Below, piece by piece: positions 1 through 11,734 of a DNA stretch of 64,000 nt. The stretch's first letter is position 1. Each line of letters starts with the position of its first letter. The position numbers and the translations under genes are program-made. Under the pieces are notes generated by a model that saw only the letters and a program-made list of their open reading frames with translations, was not told the DNA's origin and did not search any database. The DNA comes from Callaeas wilsoni (lineage: Eukaryota; Chordata; Aves; Passeriformes; Callaeidae): contig VWPU01005243.1 of assembly GCA_013398955.1 (NCBI GenBank), forward strand, positions 1 through 64,000. Reading direction: 5' to 3'.

Positions 1-308
1 CGGGCCGGGCGAGGGCTCCGCGCCCAGCTCAGCCCCCGCACCCGCGGGACCCGGCGCGCCCTCCGCGCCGCTCGCTCGGCCCCGAGCGAAGCCTGGCACC
101 TGCTTCGCAACCGGGGGGCAGCGTTCGGCGCCGGGGGAATCCCCTTCCTCCCAGGAGGGGGTCGTGTGGCGAGGGGAAGCCCTCGCCTGGGTCACGCTGC
201 GTAGGAGGGGGCAATCCCTTCCATCGGCGAGAGGAAGGATGCCGAGGGCTCCGGTGGTCCCTTCCCCCGCTCCCCCATCGCTCAACATCGACCCCTACTC
301 GCGCCGCC

Positions 309-317
309 CCCCGCCCC
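309..317 (+). promoter_or_regulatory. GC box (SP/KLF-type site)
   Basis: CCCCGCCCC is an exact reverse-strand match to the GGGGCGGGG core bound by SP/KLF factors. It lies in the CpG island about 0.8 kb upstream of the start codon. Such sites are frequent in any GC-rich island, so use is inferred from location only. Confidence 0.4.
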
Positions 318-594
318 AGACGGGGCGTGTACCAACTTCCCTCCCTCCCTCCCCCGGCCCTGCCAGCGCCTGGGGCTCCCCGGCGGGCCACGCTCAGGGG
401 CCGCGACAGGGCCGGCGGTGCCGGGAGGGCGGGGACGCCGGGGCTACCGGAGGTGGCGGGGCCACCCCGCCGCCATCGCCCTCGGTCCCCGCTGACCCCT
501 GCAGCCGCCGCGGTGGGGGATGTGGCACGGCGCGGTGCTGCTGGGGTGTAGCTTATTCCTGATGCCGCTGTTTGTCGCCGAGTTTTGAAGAGAT

Positions 595-603
595 TTATTG
601 GCT
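595..603 (-). promoter_or_regulatory. CCAAT box, reverse orientation
   Basis: TTATTGGCT reads AGCCAATAA on the other strand, which fits the NF-Y core CCAAT with good flanks. It sits at the 3' shoulder of the CpG island, about 530 bp before the coding start. If used, the transcription start would be expected roughly 60-100 bp to one side. This is motif evidence only. Confidence 0.35.
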
Positions 604-884
604 GGCTCTTGCTAAACCACGCTTGAGTAATCCGAGCTGCTGCGCGCCGTGGTGAAGCCCGGAGGGGGGGAACGTCACTCCCTCTGGCAGCGGAGCAACA
701 TTAGTCTTCCAGCCCTCAAACCACCACTACAGCGTCGGAAACTGCCGGGTCACAGCCATTTGCTTTGGAAAATTGGCGATGTTTGGTGCTAGAGATCGAT
801 TACCCTTGTAATCTTTTCCCACCGCCACCTCCTCCTGCTTACCCCACCCCTACCCGCCCCAGACAATAGCGTCCGAGCTCCTCC

Positions 885-940
885 AGGAAAAAAATAGAAA
901 AGAAAGCAAGGAGAGAAAGAAAGAAAGAAAAAGAAAGAAA
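885..940 (+). repeat. Polypurine (GAAA)n tract in the 5' leader
   Basis: A purine-only run, broken by single pyrimidines, made of A-runs and about eight GAAA units, starting after the CTCC at 881-884. GAAA microsatellites vary in length. This one lies about 190 bp upstream of the start codon, in the presumed leader or core promoter. Confidence 0.85.
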
Positions 941-947
941 CTGGGGG

Positions 948-983
948 ATGAATCTGACTCCAATAGGAAAAGCGTGTCTCTAG
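948..983 (+). other. Upstream ORF 1 (11 codons)
   Basis: ATG at 948 runs 11 codons to TAG at 981-983, in a different frame from the main protein. It would be translated only if transcription starts upstream of 948. Short uORFs commonly lower translation of the main frame. Confidence 0.35.
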
Positions 984-994
984 AAGTGGTGCTA

Positions 995-1078
995 ATGGGA
1001 AGAGATTTCCGAGCTCCAGAGGACGATGATTTGTCACAAAGGGTAGCTGGCTCGGTGCTTTGGGCTGGAGCCGTGTAG
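995..1078 (+). other. Upstream ORF 2 (27 codons), in frame with KCNH7
   Basis: ATG at 995 opens a 27-codon frame that stops at TAG 1076-1078. It is in the same frame as the main start at 1130, so loss of that single stop would add an N-terminal extension. G at +4 is favourable, but position -3 is G/C-side rather than strongly conserved. No relation to a known peptide is recognised. Confidence 0.35.
1026..1046 (+). other. Upstream ORF 3 (6 codons)
   Basis: ATG at 1026 gives six codons and a TAG at 1044-1046. It is nested inside uORF 2 in another frame. It could be chance. Its relevance depends on where transcription starts. Confidence 0.25.
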
Positions 1079-1255
<177 letters not shown>

Positions 1256-2829
1256 TGACTAAATGGACAGCAGCTCCAGACTATTTTTAAGTTTGTAGCT
1301 TGCAAAGAAAACCCCGGAGGTAAGGCAGGAGATCCCTGGCAGAAGTAGCAATGTTTTTGATCTAGAATATAGATTACCAACTTGAATTATTGGCTGGTGG
1401 GCTTGTTTGGGTTTGGGCTTGGGGGTTTTTTTGGGAGGGGGGGTTGGGGCTATTTTCCCACACTATTTCAAGGAATAGTTTTTATCGTTGACTGTATCCA
1501 TATTGTACAGCTGTAGAAGTTATATCTCTTACCTTCTTCTGAACCAGTGAGATGGCTCTAAAAGCAGAATGTAGAATCTTGCTGTCTGTGCAATATCTAA
1601 AAAATAAGCTAGATTTATTATTATTAGGATCGTTAATGCTGTTAATTATAATTGCCTTTTCAAAATAAAGCAGAACTTCAGACTCTGATTTAGAGGAAAC
1701 AGAAAATATGCAAAAGAGTTATTAAAGAGGAAATACTCTCTTACCTTGTTGTCATGACTGCATTTTAATATAGCTGTCAAATTCGTCTTTTGTTTATGTA
1801 AGTCTAAAATATCTGTCAAACCAGTGCAAATGCATCCTCAGGGAGAGTCTGTGAGATCTTTTCCAATGCAGCAGTTTACTACCTGTCGAGGAGGCCGAAG
1901 CTGAAGTGTTTTTTCCTGGCCAGAATTCTGGTTTCCTATTAGCTCTAAGAAGGAACACTTGATGCTTAAAATGAATTTCATTTAGAAACAGTAGTTTGAT
2001 ATATGTACATTGATTTAAATATTTAGCATAATCTTAGTGTCAGTCTGGTGTGAACCCTTACAACTAATTCCAGTTCAAATACTTCCTTATACTTAAACCC
2101 GTATTAGCATGTGTAATACTTATATTATTTGAGGGAAAAATAAAGACAGTGCTCGTCCTTACTTATCTATATGCTAAGTCGATGTTGCTACTCCAAGTTT
2201 TTATGTAGTGAAGTGCACATTTTTTGATGGTAATAATGCACTAGCTACTAAATAGGCAAGTGATAGTGAAAGTTCAGCATGATTGAAAGATAGCAGAAAA
2301 AGTAAGAATGAAATCTCCAAACACGTTGCTGTGTTCAGACAGACATTTAAAATTTTGAAGACTTGCACTGTTTACTTGGTGTCATATAAGAAATCTTTTA
2401 TAAAGCAAGCAATCGCCTTGTGTATTTCAGTAATAAAAATTAATGTTATTAGCAGTACGTGTATCAAAGTTGCACATTTATAATTACAATGGGAATAGCA
2501 TGTTACAAAGGTAAACAGAAACCAACTAATAAGAGTTGAAAACTTTTGGACCTATCTTTGAGATGAGAGTTTGGGAAGGAAGATGGATGGAAGCACAGAA
2601 CTTCAGTGAAATTTACAAAATGTTTCCAACATAATAATCATTTCATATATCCTCTTTTTATGTTTTTAGGAACTTTTTTTTCTTCTGTTATTTTCTAGAT
2701 AGATTTGTTAAAATACTGACTATAAATTTACTGTCATTCACCCCAGTGAAAATCCCCACAGAGTAGATTGAGATGGACCCTATGCCAGGAAGCCCTTCAC
2801 TTGGGTAGAACCCCCTTCCCGAGGCTCTG

Positions 2830-2925
2830 CTTTTCCCCAAAAGAAGCTACTAACTTTTCAAGGACTTTCCTGGAGTTGCGACTGACAGGACGGCGCTCAT
2901 TGCTCGCGCTTCAGTGAAGCCTGAA
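2830..2925. promoter_or_regulatory. Possible regulatory patch in intron 1
   Basis: About 100 bp with several CpG dinucleotides (for example GACGGCGC and GCTCGCGC near 2890-2910) inside AT-rich intron, 1.7 kb after the start codon. Retained CpGs outside an island can mark a protected, unmethylated element. There is no specific motif to name. Confidence 0.25.
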
Positions 2926-3169
2926 ACAGACAAAATTTTGAAGTCAAAAGGAGATTTACAGAGGCTTGCATAATGTGGTTTTACTTCCTTAAAAAACAAC
3001 TGTATTCATCTTTAATATATTCTAAATTAATGAAAGTTTCTTTAAAAGCTATGGATCAAATTATCTTCATTAAATGACTGAAAATCTCTGTATTTCAGGC
3101 ATTGCCGTGAAAAGAAGCGTTGTTCAGCATTCATCCCTGCAATTGGCCCTATAAGAAATGTTGAAAGAG

Positions 3170-3202
3170 TACTAAAAAATGCATCACTTTATTTTATTGC
3201 AG
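3170..3202 (+). other. KCNH7: Branch site and acceptor of intron 1
   Basis: TACTAAA at 3170-3176 closely matches the ideal branch sequence. The likely branch A (3175) lies 28 nt before the exon. A T-rich tract then leads to TTGCAG ending at 3202. Together with the donor at 1206 this gives a complete, correctly spaced intron. Confidence 0.85.
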
Positions 3203-3433
3203 ATAAAAAATTCATCATTGCTAATGCTAGAGTGCAGAATTGTGCTATCATCTACTGCAATGATGGGTTCTGTGAGATGACCGGGTTCTCCAGGCCAGAT
3301 GTCATGCAGAAACCTTGCACCTGTGACTTTCTTCATGGGCCAGAGACCAAAAGACATCATATTGCCCAAATTGCTCAAGCCCTGCTGGGGTCAGAGGAGA
3401 GGAAAGTAGAAGTCACCTATTATCACAAAGATG
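3203..3433 (+). CDS. KCNH7: KCNH7 exon 2: first part of the PAS (eag) domain of ERG3
   Basis: Completes codon 26 (Asn) and codes residues 27-102 plus one base of codon 103. Family hallmarks seen in order are [10 protein letters not shown] (start of the PAS core), [23 protein letters not shown], and [22 protein letters not shown]. The PAS domain packs against the cyclic-nucleotide-binding homology domain and slows deactivation. Residues such as [12 protein letters not shown], and ETKRH after the HGP, fit ERG3 rather than ERG1. The length of 231 bases, phase 1 at both ends, equals KCNH2 exon 2 (c.77-307). The exon ends at GATG|GTAAAG. The rest of the PAS domain, the six membrane segments, pore and C-terminal domains are outside the window. 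No frameshift or stop is present. Confidence 0.96.
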
Positions 3434-3440
3434 GTAAAGT
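3434..3440 (+). other. KCNH7: Splice donor of intron 2
   Basis: GTAAAGT follows the first base of codon 103 (Gly in the family). It is a slightly weaker donor than that of intron 1 because +5 G is kept but +4 is A in an A-run. If it is not used, the frame stays open to a TAA at 3490-3492, giving a 121-residue truncated product. Confidence 0.9.
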
Positions 3441-4123
3441 CTGGTTTTATTTTCAAAACTTTTTGCATGTTTGGTTAGCAGTTGATTGGTAAAAGAAGTG
3501 TGTATGTTGTGCTGGCCAGCCCCTTTGCTGGAGGTGTTGTAATTTCTCTGAAGTCCAGTAAAATACATCTGCCTGTGTCAGTAAGGGATTCTGCCCTGAG
3601 AGTAGTGGGTGAATGGAGTGTATCACTGTACACTCACTCTACCAGCTGAATGAAGGCATACAGTGTTTGCAACTCTGGAACAGTAGTTCTCCCCTCGGTT
3701 GGTTTAAAGAAGGTGTAAATCACTTAAAGTAATCAGCATAGAGGAAATGTACCTTGATTTAAATGCAGAATTTCACCACAAAGTTAAAAGTAGAGGAAAA
3801 CAGCCCATCATAAAGAAAGCATTAGCTTATAAAGAAAGGGACAAGTCTTTTTCAGAGTTGAGATATTGTGAAGTACCTGCAGTTGAACTACTGATATTGT
3901 CCTAGTATTGCCAGAGTCAAAAATTTGGGTTTGCCTAGACTATTAAGTGTTCCCTGTTATTCAGTAAAGACTCAATACATTCAGAATGGCTGAATCTGCT
4001 GATACTTTTTTTCCTGTCAAGAGCACAAAATGAGTAAATATATGTGCAGATCTAAAAATGCATACACATGAGAGTAATTATGATACATAATAGCTATATG
4101 TAGAGTTTTGTTGTTGGTTGTTG

Positions 4124-4139
4124 TTTTTTTTTTTTTTTT
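4124..4139. repeat. Poly-T run
   Basis: Sixteen consecutive T after a TTGTTGGTTGTTG lead-in. No recognisable retrocopy lies beside it. Confidence 0.9.
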
Positions 4140-4836
4140 AATTACCCAGAGTTATTTACAGAAACACCCATCTTTCAATTGAATTCAAGTAATTGATAAT
4201 TGTGGTGTACCTTATTTTGTCTCTTGCTGTGTACACTCTTGGGAGAAGGAAAAGGAAATTCATATTCAAATGCTGAGCTTAAATTAGTTCTGGAGAAGTG
4301 CCAGTGTGTTGTTTACATCAATTTTAGAATCACATGCAATGTGCTCTTTCATTTTAAAGTCACAGAGTTAAATCCTGTTCTCAATAATTCTGTTGTTATC
4401 TTGCAGAGACTTAAGTAATATTTTTAGCTTAGGCTAGTATAATTCAGATAGGACTCAGGCCAACTATTCTACCCACGCTACCAATATTTAAGCATACTCT
4501 TTGTAGCAGATTCTCAGTAGAGCCCTTTATTCTTAGATCTGGTTTGGTGGTTTGGAGCAGATTTTGGTCAAGATTTGTTGTAGCTGTGCCTTGGACATAG
4601 ATTTCTCAGGAGACCTGACACTGTGTGTCTTTTACACATCTACCCTGTGTTTGTGTTAACTTGGCATGTGTTAAAAATAATATCGCAAAAGGAGAATGTC
4701 ATTGCTAACTTTCACAGCCATCAGCCTGGAGCACTGTTTGGAGATGTGGTAGTTTAAAAGTCCTAAAGTCTCCCAAAACATTAGGAGGGAAAGAAAGGCA
4801 TTGTAAAGTACTGCTAATCTGTCAATTACCAGAGAC

Positions 4837-4856
4837 AGATAGATAGATAGATAGAT
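4837..4856. repeat. (AGAT)5 microsatellite
   Basis: Five perfect tetranucleotide units of AGAT/GATA. It is short and may be polymorphic. Confidence 0.9.
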
Positions 4857-6484
4857 CCTTTTCTAAAATGCTGATTTGTGACATCATGCAACACACCATA
4901 ATCTGACACAAACCAAAGAAATACTGTCCATAAAAATTGCCATATCTTTCATAAATAGTTTTGAACGCTAAATTACAGATTATTCAGTGTAAACAATCTT
5001 ATGCATAAGGGTTTTCAGTAACTTCTGTGAATAGGTACTTTAATTGCCTTAATATTTTACTTGTCTAAATGTGAGCAGGATTCACTATGAGCACTATATG
5101 ATCGGCTAAACTTAAACAAACACAGGTAAATCAGGCAAAAATTGTCAAAATACAAGATAGGTCTGACACTCAAATGCATGCCTATCTGTCAGCTTGATCG
5201 TCTGTATATACAGATTTTTTTGTTTTGTTCAACATAATGTTCAATTTCTTTTCAAAATGTGATAGAATATCTTAAGTCTATGTGGTGTCATGAAATTAAA
5301 ACTACCTGTATGATGAATGTAATGAATGTTAGTAAACATATTCTATAGTTATTCTAAATACCTCACTTTTCATCTTTTTCAAATTTTCAAATTTGATTTT
5401 TCAAAATATAGGATATATACATATATATAACATAGTCTGTATATTATAACAATATACAGAATAGTGATACCTAACAAAGACTTCCTCCAGGTTGTGAAAC
5501 AAAGTAAATTTCAAGAGTTTTCTAAAAACATGAGAATTTAATGCCTGGTTAGTGGCTTCTTTTGCATGTGTGCTATGAGTGAATATGAGGCTTGAGGTCA
5601 ATTTCAGCAATTTTCAATTTTCAGAGGTCAGTTCTAGCACAGTTAGAAATGTAACTTTCTCCATGTGAGTAACCCAAGTTACTCCAATGAACTATCCACT
5701 GCTTAAAAGTTTAATTTGACACTTTATTTCATGGCAAGCCATTGTATAATATTTAACGTAATACTAAGCATACAGAGGAGGAAGACACCTCAAGAAGGTG
5801 TGAATTGCTTGAGGTTCCACTGACGGGAGGTTCTGAACACCATATTACACACTCCTGACTAAATGCCCAGTGAATTGCAAATAAAACTTTATTCCACATC
5901 ACACTATCATTTACTCTACATAAGTCATTGATTATATTAAAAATTATTTTAATATTTTGAAGTAAAGCAAATGTCAGTGGGATCACTTATAAAGCTAATC
6001 TGTCGTCCGAATTCCAGAAATGCAGATATCAGAAAGGGAATCACTCTCTATAAATAATGCTTTTTCTTTTTGATTCTAAATATCACCTCATATAATTTTA
6101 AAATGTCACAGCTTTGAAGTTCAGCTTAAAAGAAAATTCTTGCTATAGAAAAACGTTATTGCACACATACATGGGAATTAGGATTCTGATGTTCTCTACT
6201 GGTCTATAGTCCACTTTTCTAGATGAAAGTGCAGGATCTCGAGATTTAAACATCTTGATGATGCAAGACTGAAAGCTGCTGTATGTTCACTGCTTTAATC
6301 TTTTGGCCAAATTACACACTCAAAGAAGACGGGACAGAAGGATAGGAAAAAATTTTCTTGCAAGTTGATATTCAGAAAATGGCAATTGCTTGAATCTACT
6401 GCCTAAAACATGAGAGACAGAAGACAGAGTGGTCAAAGGAGAAAAAAATTCTATGTATCGTGGTTTTATAAATGAATAACCTGG

Positions 6485-6660
6485 ATGGAGCCTGTTTCCC
6501 TTTTCGCCGTGCAGGGTGGGGAGGGTGCAGGGAAGCGTCGAACGCTTGCGATAGCTTTGCGTAATTGTTCAGACGGCCTGGACTTGGGCACCCGGCCTGA
6601 CCTGGACACCCAGCAGGCCCTGTCCCAGCCACACCAGCACTGTCTTCACAGCACTTTTTA
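6485..6660. promoter_or_regulatory. CpG-containing GC-rich patch in intron 2, possible regulatory element
   Basis: About 175 bp of clearly higher GC than its surroundings, with a dense CpG cluster at about 6535-6565 followed by a homeodomain-type TAATTG. A 133-codon open frame on the - strand (6396-6797) spans it, but its translation is low-complexity Pro/Gly/Cys in the GC part and matches nothing I recognise. No repeat family is identified. It could be a conserved enhancer or an old insertion. Confidence 0.3.
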
Positions 6661-9600
6661 ACATTTGCAGCTAAAAGCCCTACTAGCTGCTCTCGGAGTA
6701 TTTCTATCAGAGTGAGACTGTTAATATCGCTTACCATTGCTTTTAATTTCTCCTCACTCTTTTTCCTTTTAGAAGGGTATTGACACAATCCAAGCAAAGT
6801 TCTAGTCCTCTGTCCTCTTCCAGTAGTGCCACAGTAGGCAATTACATAGCTACCAAAATAATTAATTACTGAGAAAAATAGTTAGTGGGAACAGATGGTG
6901 CCAAAACTAAAGGTCCAAATTTACAGGTTCTCATAGCACAAGTAGCTCCACAATTGTCACTGGATGTACTCATGGGATTAAAGACACAAGAAATTTCTTT
7001 TTTAATGTAAATATCCCTTTTTAAAATGAGCAATAGATAAATACAAGTCACAAGAACTATTATTTTGAAACAGATTTTTTTTCCAGGAGTTGCCCATTAG
7101 GCATTAGCATCTGCTTAATTAAAAAATTATACTCTGATATCTAAGCAGCAATATCATATATTCCTTACTATCTCACAATTTTTTTTCACTAATCTTATAG
7201 CTATATGATCTGAATTATACTTGATGGCAAGATATTGTTTATACAGGATATCAGTTCTTGTTTTAATAAAGTTATTTATGGTAAAAATGTTTGACAGCTC
7301 TTCCTTTGAGGACTCCATTTTATAGTTTAAGTCATTATTGCACAAATCATTCTTGACAGATGTAAAATATTGCTCGAGGTGGTAAAGCTGTAAAACTTTT
7401 GAGATAAAAAGTATTATTATTTTGGGATTGAGAATGGATATATAATAATAAGAAAGTGCCACACAGAATACATTTTTACTTCTTACTGTATGCTTTCTGG
7501 GCAATAATGGGATATGTCTAAGCTTGCAGACGCTAACTGTTAAAGGAAGGTAGGATCATTTAAGCTTAGCCTATACGCGGATATTCTAGGGTTGACAAGA
7601 ACTGTGGTAGAGTATAGGTTTGAGCAAAGATAACATCAAGCAATTTGCAGTGTGTACGAACTTCACAAACTGCTTGCCATTTACCCAGTTTCAAAAAAAT
7701 AATTTGCCACAACTGACTGCAAATTAAACATATTTGCATTTTCAAAGCACATTTCCAAACTAATATTTTAAGGCCTTTTCAGCTCTTGAGGATAAGAAAA
7801 TAAAAATTGCACAAACATACTGACAAAGTGAAAATGGTATTAAGAGTTCTTAAATAGAAAGATCAGGACTTCGTTTAGAAGCTCATCATCTAGACTTCAG
7901 TCAGCATAGGCATTTTACCACCTGTTTGTGTGAACCTACCAATCAGTAAAAAATACAACTGAAAAGAAAGCTGCTTACATGTGTGTCAAGTCCCCTTAGA
8001 TTAGCTCCAGCATGAGGGTCAGCACCTGCAGTCTTGACCATAGTTTCAGTGCCTTATCCAGAACTGTTGAGATAGGTCAATGAATTAAATCTCTCTGATA
8101 CCCTTCTGGTGTAGGACTCCTTGATACAAGAAATACTATTTGACTGCATTTTGATAAAGAAAGTGTTACCCCCCACAAAAACCTGTCAAAAAACCCTTTC
8201 TTAATGCAGGGCTTTTTTCCAGGCATTCTTAAAATATGCTTTGGATGAAATCCAGAATGTTACTGAAGACATTGAAGTATTGGAAATGAATGAGGACATC
8301 CATTCTTACGTCTGTAGTGCAATGTTTCCACCTTAGGCTTTAATAATTGTCGAGAAAAAATCATCCCTTGTCCCATTCAGTATTGCTGATTTTACAGCAA
8401 GGAGAACCATGAGCAGTGAGACAATACCTCAGTGATCCAAATATCTCATTTACCTCATTCAGATCCTGCTCCCGTGTCTGCCCAGAACTGTGGGTCACTT
8501 CTTACTCACATTTCATGTAGGATACCTAATGATTATGATAAAGCACCTCTTAGATATCCTAAGAAAGCTTATTTATGGGTCAATTTCAATCTTATTTTTC
8601 AACTCCTTGACTTTCCAATATATTCCTTTTACTTTCCAGGTAAAGTTGAATTGATTTTAAATGAGGAGGGAACTTTTATAAGGAGAGATAGTATCTGAAT
8701 AAATAGAACAACAATTAAATTGACTTCTAAATTATTCTCTTTGTCAGTGTTTAGGATCAGAAAGGTATGAGTAGATATATATAATTTTAATAAGTAATGA
8801 AGAATACAATTGCTAATATTATAGGTACTGCATCTTTAACAGAAAAAAAATCTTAATTTGGAAAAATCCATTCTGACAGTTTTGAGTTCCTCCATGGCAC
8901 AAGTAAAAAACCTGCAGGCTAGTGGTTCAGGAGTCTTTCATTTCAGTACAGTGTTAAGACAGAACTGTTCTTACACTGAACTTCCACAGGACAATTTAAT
9001 GTCAGGATTCAGAATGTCACAGGGCCTATTTACACCGATCAAGGGGTCTGAACTTCCCTAGTCTAAGCTAAAAAGAAAAAATGATTGCTGACTTTCAGAA
9101 AGTGTGCTGTAGTGGTAAGAAAGGTGACACATTCTAGAGTGAAATGGTAATATAAGATTACAATGTGATATACATCCTCAAAAGAGTTTCATTTTTTAAT
9201 TAGGCATTGCTGACAAAATTTTTTAGCTGCTTTGAATATGCTCCTTTTAGTTGTAGTGAAAGCTATTTTGGTTTTGGGTTATGAGACAAAAAGAACAGAT
9301 GCTGTCAGTCTATTTTTGGTGTGGTTTCACATGATTTATTGTGTCCTCTTTCCATCTTCATCGTGCATCCTTTCTAATGTTACATTATGATAAGAGAGTT
9401 ATTGCATACTCCTAATTCGTGTTATTGATTGGTTCTTTCCCTTCTCCACCGAATTGGCCCATATATCAAAAAGAGATGCAGAGAGCAAATCAGACATCGT
9501 ACCTCGCAATAGACACAGGGCAAGAGCCACTGCTTTTCTAGTAGCAGCCTTTTGCATATTTGATATGAAACAAATTTCAAAACATGGCACTTCGAGTAAC

Positions 9601-11685
9601 ACCAGTGTTGACATCAGTGCTGTTCTCTCTGGTTCCAAGCAATGGAAAGAGGACAGTGGGGTGGGTTAGATTTCATGTTAGTGGTTTCAAGTCCAGTTTT
9701 AAAGTGTTTCCTGCATACTTGACTTAGTGTATGACTCAGTCTATGTGCTAGGTAGTCCATGCTCTTCCCAGCTAAGTATGGAAAAAGCTTAATCAGGCAG
9801 TATAGGAATCAGAGTAGCAAGACAAAGCTGACTATGGAAATTGCTAATTGACTCTGGAAACTGCATATCTCAAAAGCAATCAGAACTGTAGCTGTGAACT
9901 TCAGTCCAGGCAGAGCGGATAAATGACAATGACAGTAGGGTATTGTGGCTCTATAGTTACTCGCTCGTTTCACATTGTCTGCAGCTCTGAAAGTTCACAT
10001 CTCTGAGGTGGGCACTATTTGTCTTATGATTTTGTACAGCTTGAACTTTTTGGTCTAGTATACTAGGATTTTTTAAAAGGAAATAACGTGCATATTTCAA
10101 TAATTTCTTGGAAATTAAACTGAAATTTCCTTTTGAAAGCAGAATTATAGCCATAACCAGTCACAAAATGCTTTTTGACATCCAGAATTTCCACAGATAT
10201 GCAATTTTAAGCTTCCTCACCAACTTTCTCAATATAGCCTTTTCATTTCTAATTCTTTAATACTGAAATCACAGTGAAATCTCATCAGGAAAGATCACCA
10301 CAAAGGATACCGAAATTCAATCTGAAAAAAAGTCAGAGTGAACAGTGTAAAGGGAAGGGCTTGTCCTTTTCCTGTTTCATTAACTGGATTCCAATTATAG
10401 ATCTTATTATACTTAGTTTTGATACTGCCTTCAATTACAGCATTGAAGTGTAATCTACACAAAGAATATATTCCAGCTTATTTGTTAACAAAGAGCCATC
10501 ATATCATCAAAACCTAAAGATGGTATTTACATGTCAACATTATTAACTGTTTCATTACTGATAGTGAGTGGAAATGACCATAAGAAACCTTAGGCCAGAA
10601 ATCACAGCTGCATTCAGTACTTGACTCCCTGGCAAAATTTCTTGCTTTCCTGTCCTTGTTCCTCCATAATAATAACAGTCAGTAAAGATACTTTCTCTTA
10701 CATTTTGCCGTTATCTCATTTAAATCTCTGATTTGCCAAATTAGACTGCAGTGGAAACCAGAAGGTCTTGCCTAAATTGTCGGTTCAGAGAAAAACAACA
10801 AGAGTTTACTTCAAATGCTTGGAAATTAGGATTTATCACAACATCCGAATACTGATCCTTGACAGTACCAGCCTATGAAATCTTGTCCTTTTTTTGAGCA
10901 AATGCACGGGACTATAAGGCAACTGGTTGTTTCTGTGGCCAGAAACACTCCTAAAGGTCTGAGAGCAAGATATCAATACCTACTGACACAGGACTTAGCT
11001 TGCACATTAACAGCTTTCATAGAATTAAATTGCAAAGTTTAATTTCTGTAACACTAGGAAATCCTGATCTTTAGGCATTGGAGCACTGCTCATACAGACA
11101 GTAAACCTTTGCTAACTGGTATTAGCTGGATCTCTATTGCTGCATAAAAAACCCAACAAATTATGAAAGTAACATGCAAAACACAGACAAAACTTTCCTC
11201 CATTTTTATCCACAGGTTAGACAGGCAGAGAGAACTTCAGAAAAAGGACATATTAGGGGGTTTTGTCTTTGTCTTATACCTAGGCTACTTGAAAAGCTGT
11301 TAATCATCATGTAAATGTGTTTCATCGCTAACATGCATGTTCTAAAGCGCTTACTCCCAGCTGTTGTCAGACTTTGGAGTCTGTGCCCTTTTGAGATTAT
11401 TTCTTAGAGCATTCTTTGCTGATTTTCATTCAAATCAATGCAAGTGGATCTCTGAAAATAGCTTGCAAATTTCCTCCTTTCAAAACTCATTTATGCCAAT
11501 CTGCTTTACTCCTTCCTCTCTGGAAAAAAATGCCACATAATCTCATTAGTATTTTGCATGTTTATGGCATTTCCTTTTATAATTTCAAAAGAACATGAAA
11601 CTCAGTAGTCCATAAATCCTATTGTCATGGTATTTAAGGTAAAATACTATTGCCATTCTGTCTACTTACTAAAAAAATGTCTTCC
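6661..11685. other. Intronic AT-rich sequence, nothing recognised
   Basis: Plain intronic composition with scattered A and T runs. Several 60-116-codon open frames on both strands (for example 7154-7504 on -, 8858-9061 on +) are unrelated to any motif I know and overlap others on opposite strands. Confidence 0.65.
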
Positions 11686-11734
11686 AAGAAAGAAAGAAAG
11701 GAAGGAAGGAAGAAAGTAAGGAAGGAAGGAAGAA
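11686..11734. repeat. (GAAA)n/(GGAA)n polypurine microsatellite
   Basis: About 49 bases of purines, GAAA units followed by two blocks of GGAA, interrupted once by a T (GTAA). It is a second GAAA-type tract like that in the 5' leader. Confidence 0.9.

Larger units (their letters stand above)
1..760 (+). promoter_or_regulatory. KCNH7: KCNH7 promoter region and CpG island (left end cut by window)
   Basis: Very GC-rich and CpG-dense sequence starts at the window edge and stays extreme to about 560, then falls gradually towards the coding start at 1130. No TATA box stands out. A GC box (CCCCGCCCC, 309-317) and a reverse-strand CCAAT box (AGCCAATAA, 595-603) fit a TATA-less CpG promoter, as is common for neuronal channel genes. 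Open frames on both strands here are low-complexity Pro/Arg/Gly/Ala translations expected from GC-rich DNA and are not called as genes. The exact transcription start cannot be read from the sequence, and more of the island may lie upstream of base 1. Confidence 0.75.
3441..6480. other. Intronic AT-rich sequence with simple repeats only
   Basis: No gene or interspersed repeat family is recognised. It contains a 16-base T run (4124-4139), a short AGAT microsatellite (4837-4856) and AT-rich alternating stretches near 5400-5460. Confidence 0.7.

Noticed and set aside
29..562. Open frames of 74-132 codons on both strands in the promoter CpG island
   Set aside because: Low-complexity Pro/Arg/Gly/Ala translations caused by GC content. 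They overlap on both strands and no family motif is present.
2740..2765. Possible KCNH7 exon 3 (CCAGTGAAAA word)
   Set aside because: It lies before exon 2, and the reading around it does not give the IIPVKNQ-type strand.
3184..3378. Minus-strand open frame over exon 2
   Set aside because: It is the antisense shadow of the conserved KCNH7 coding exon.
6396..6797. 133-codon minus-strand frame as a gene
   Set aside because: No recognisable domain, and the middle is low-complexity Gly/Pro/Cys from the GC-rich patch. Kept only as a finding about composition.
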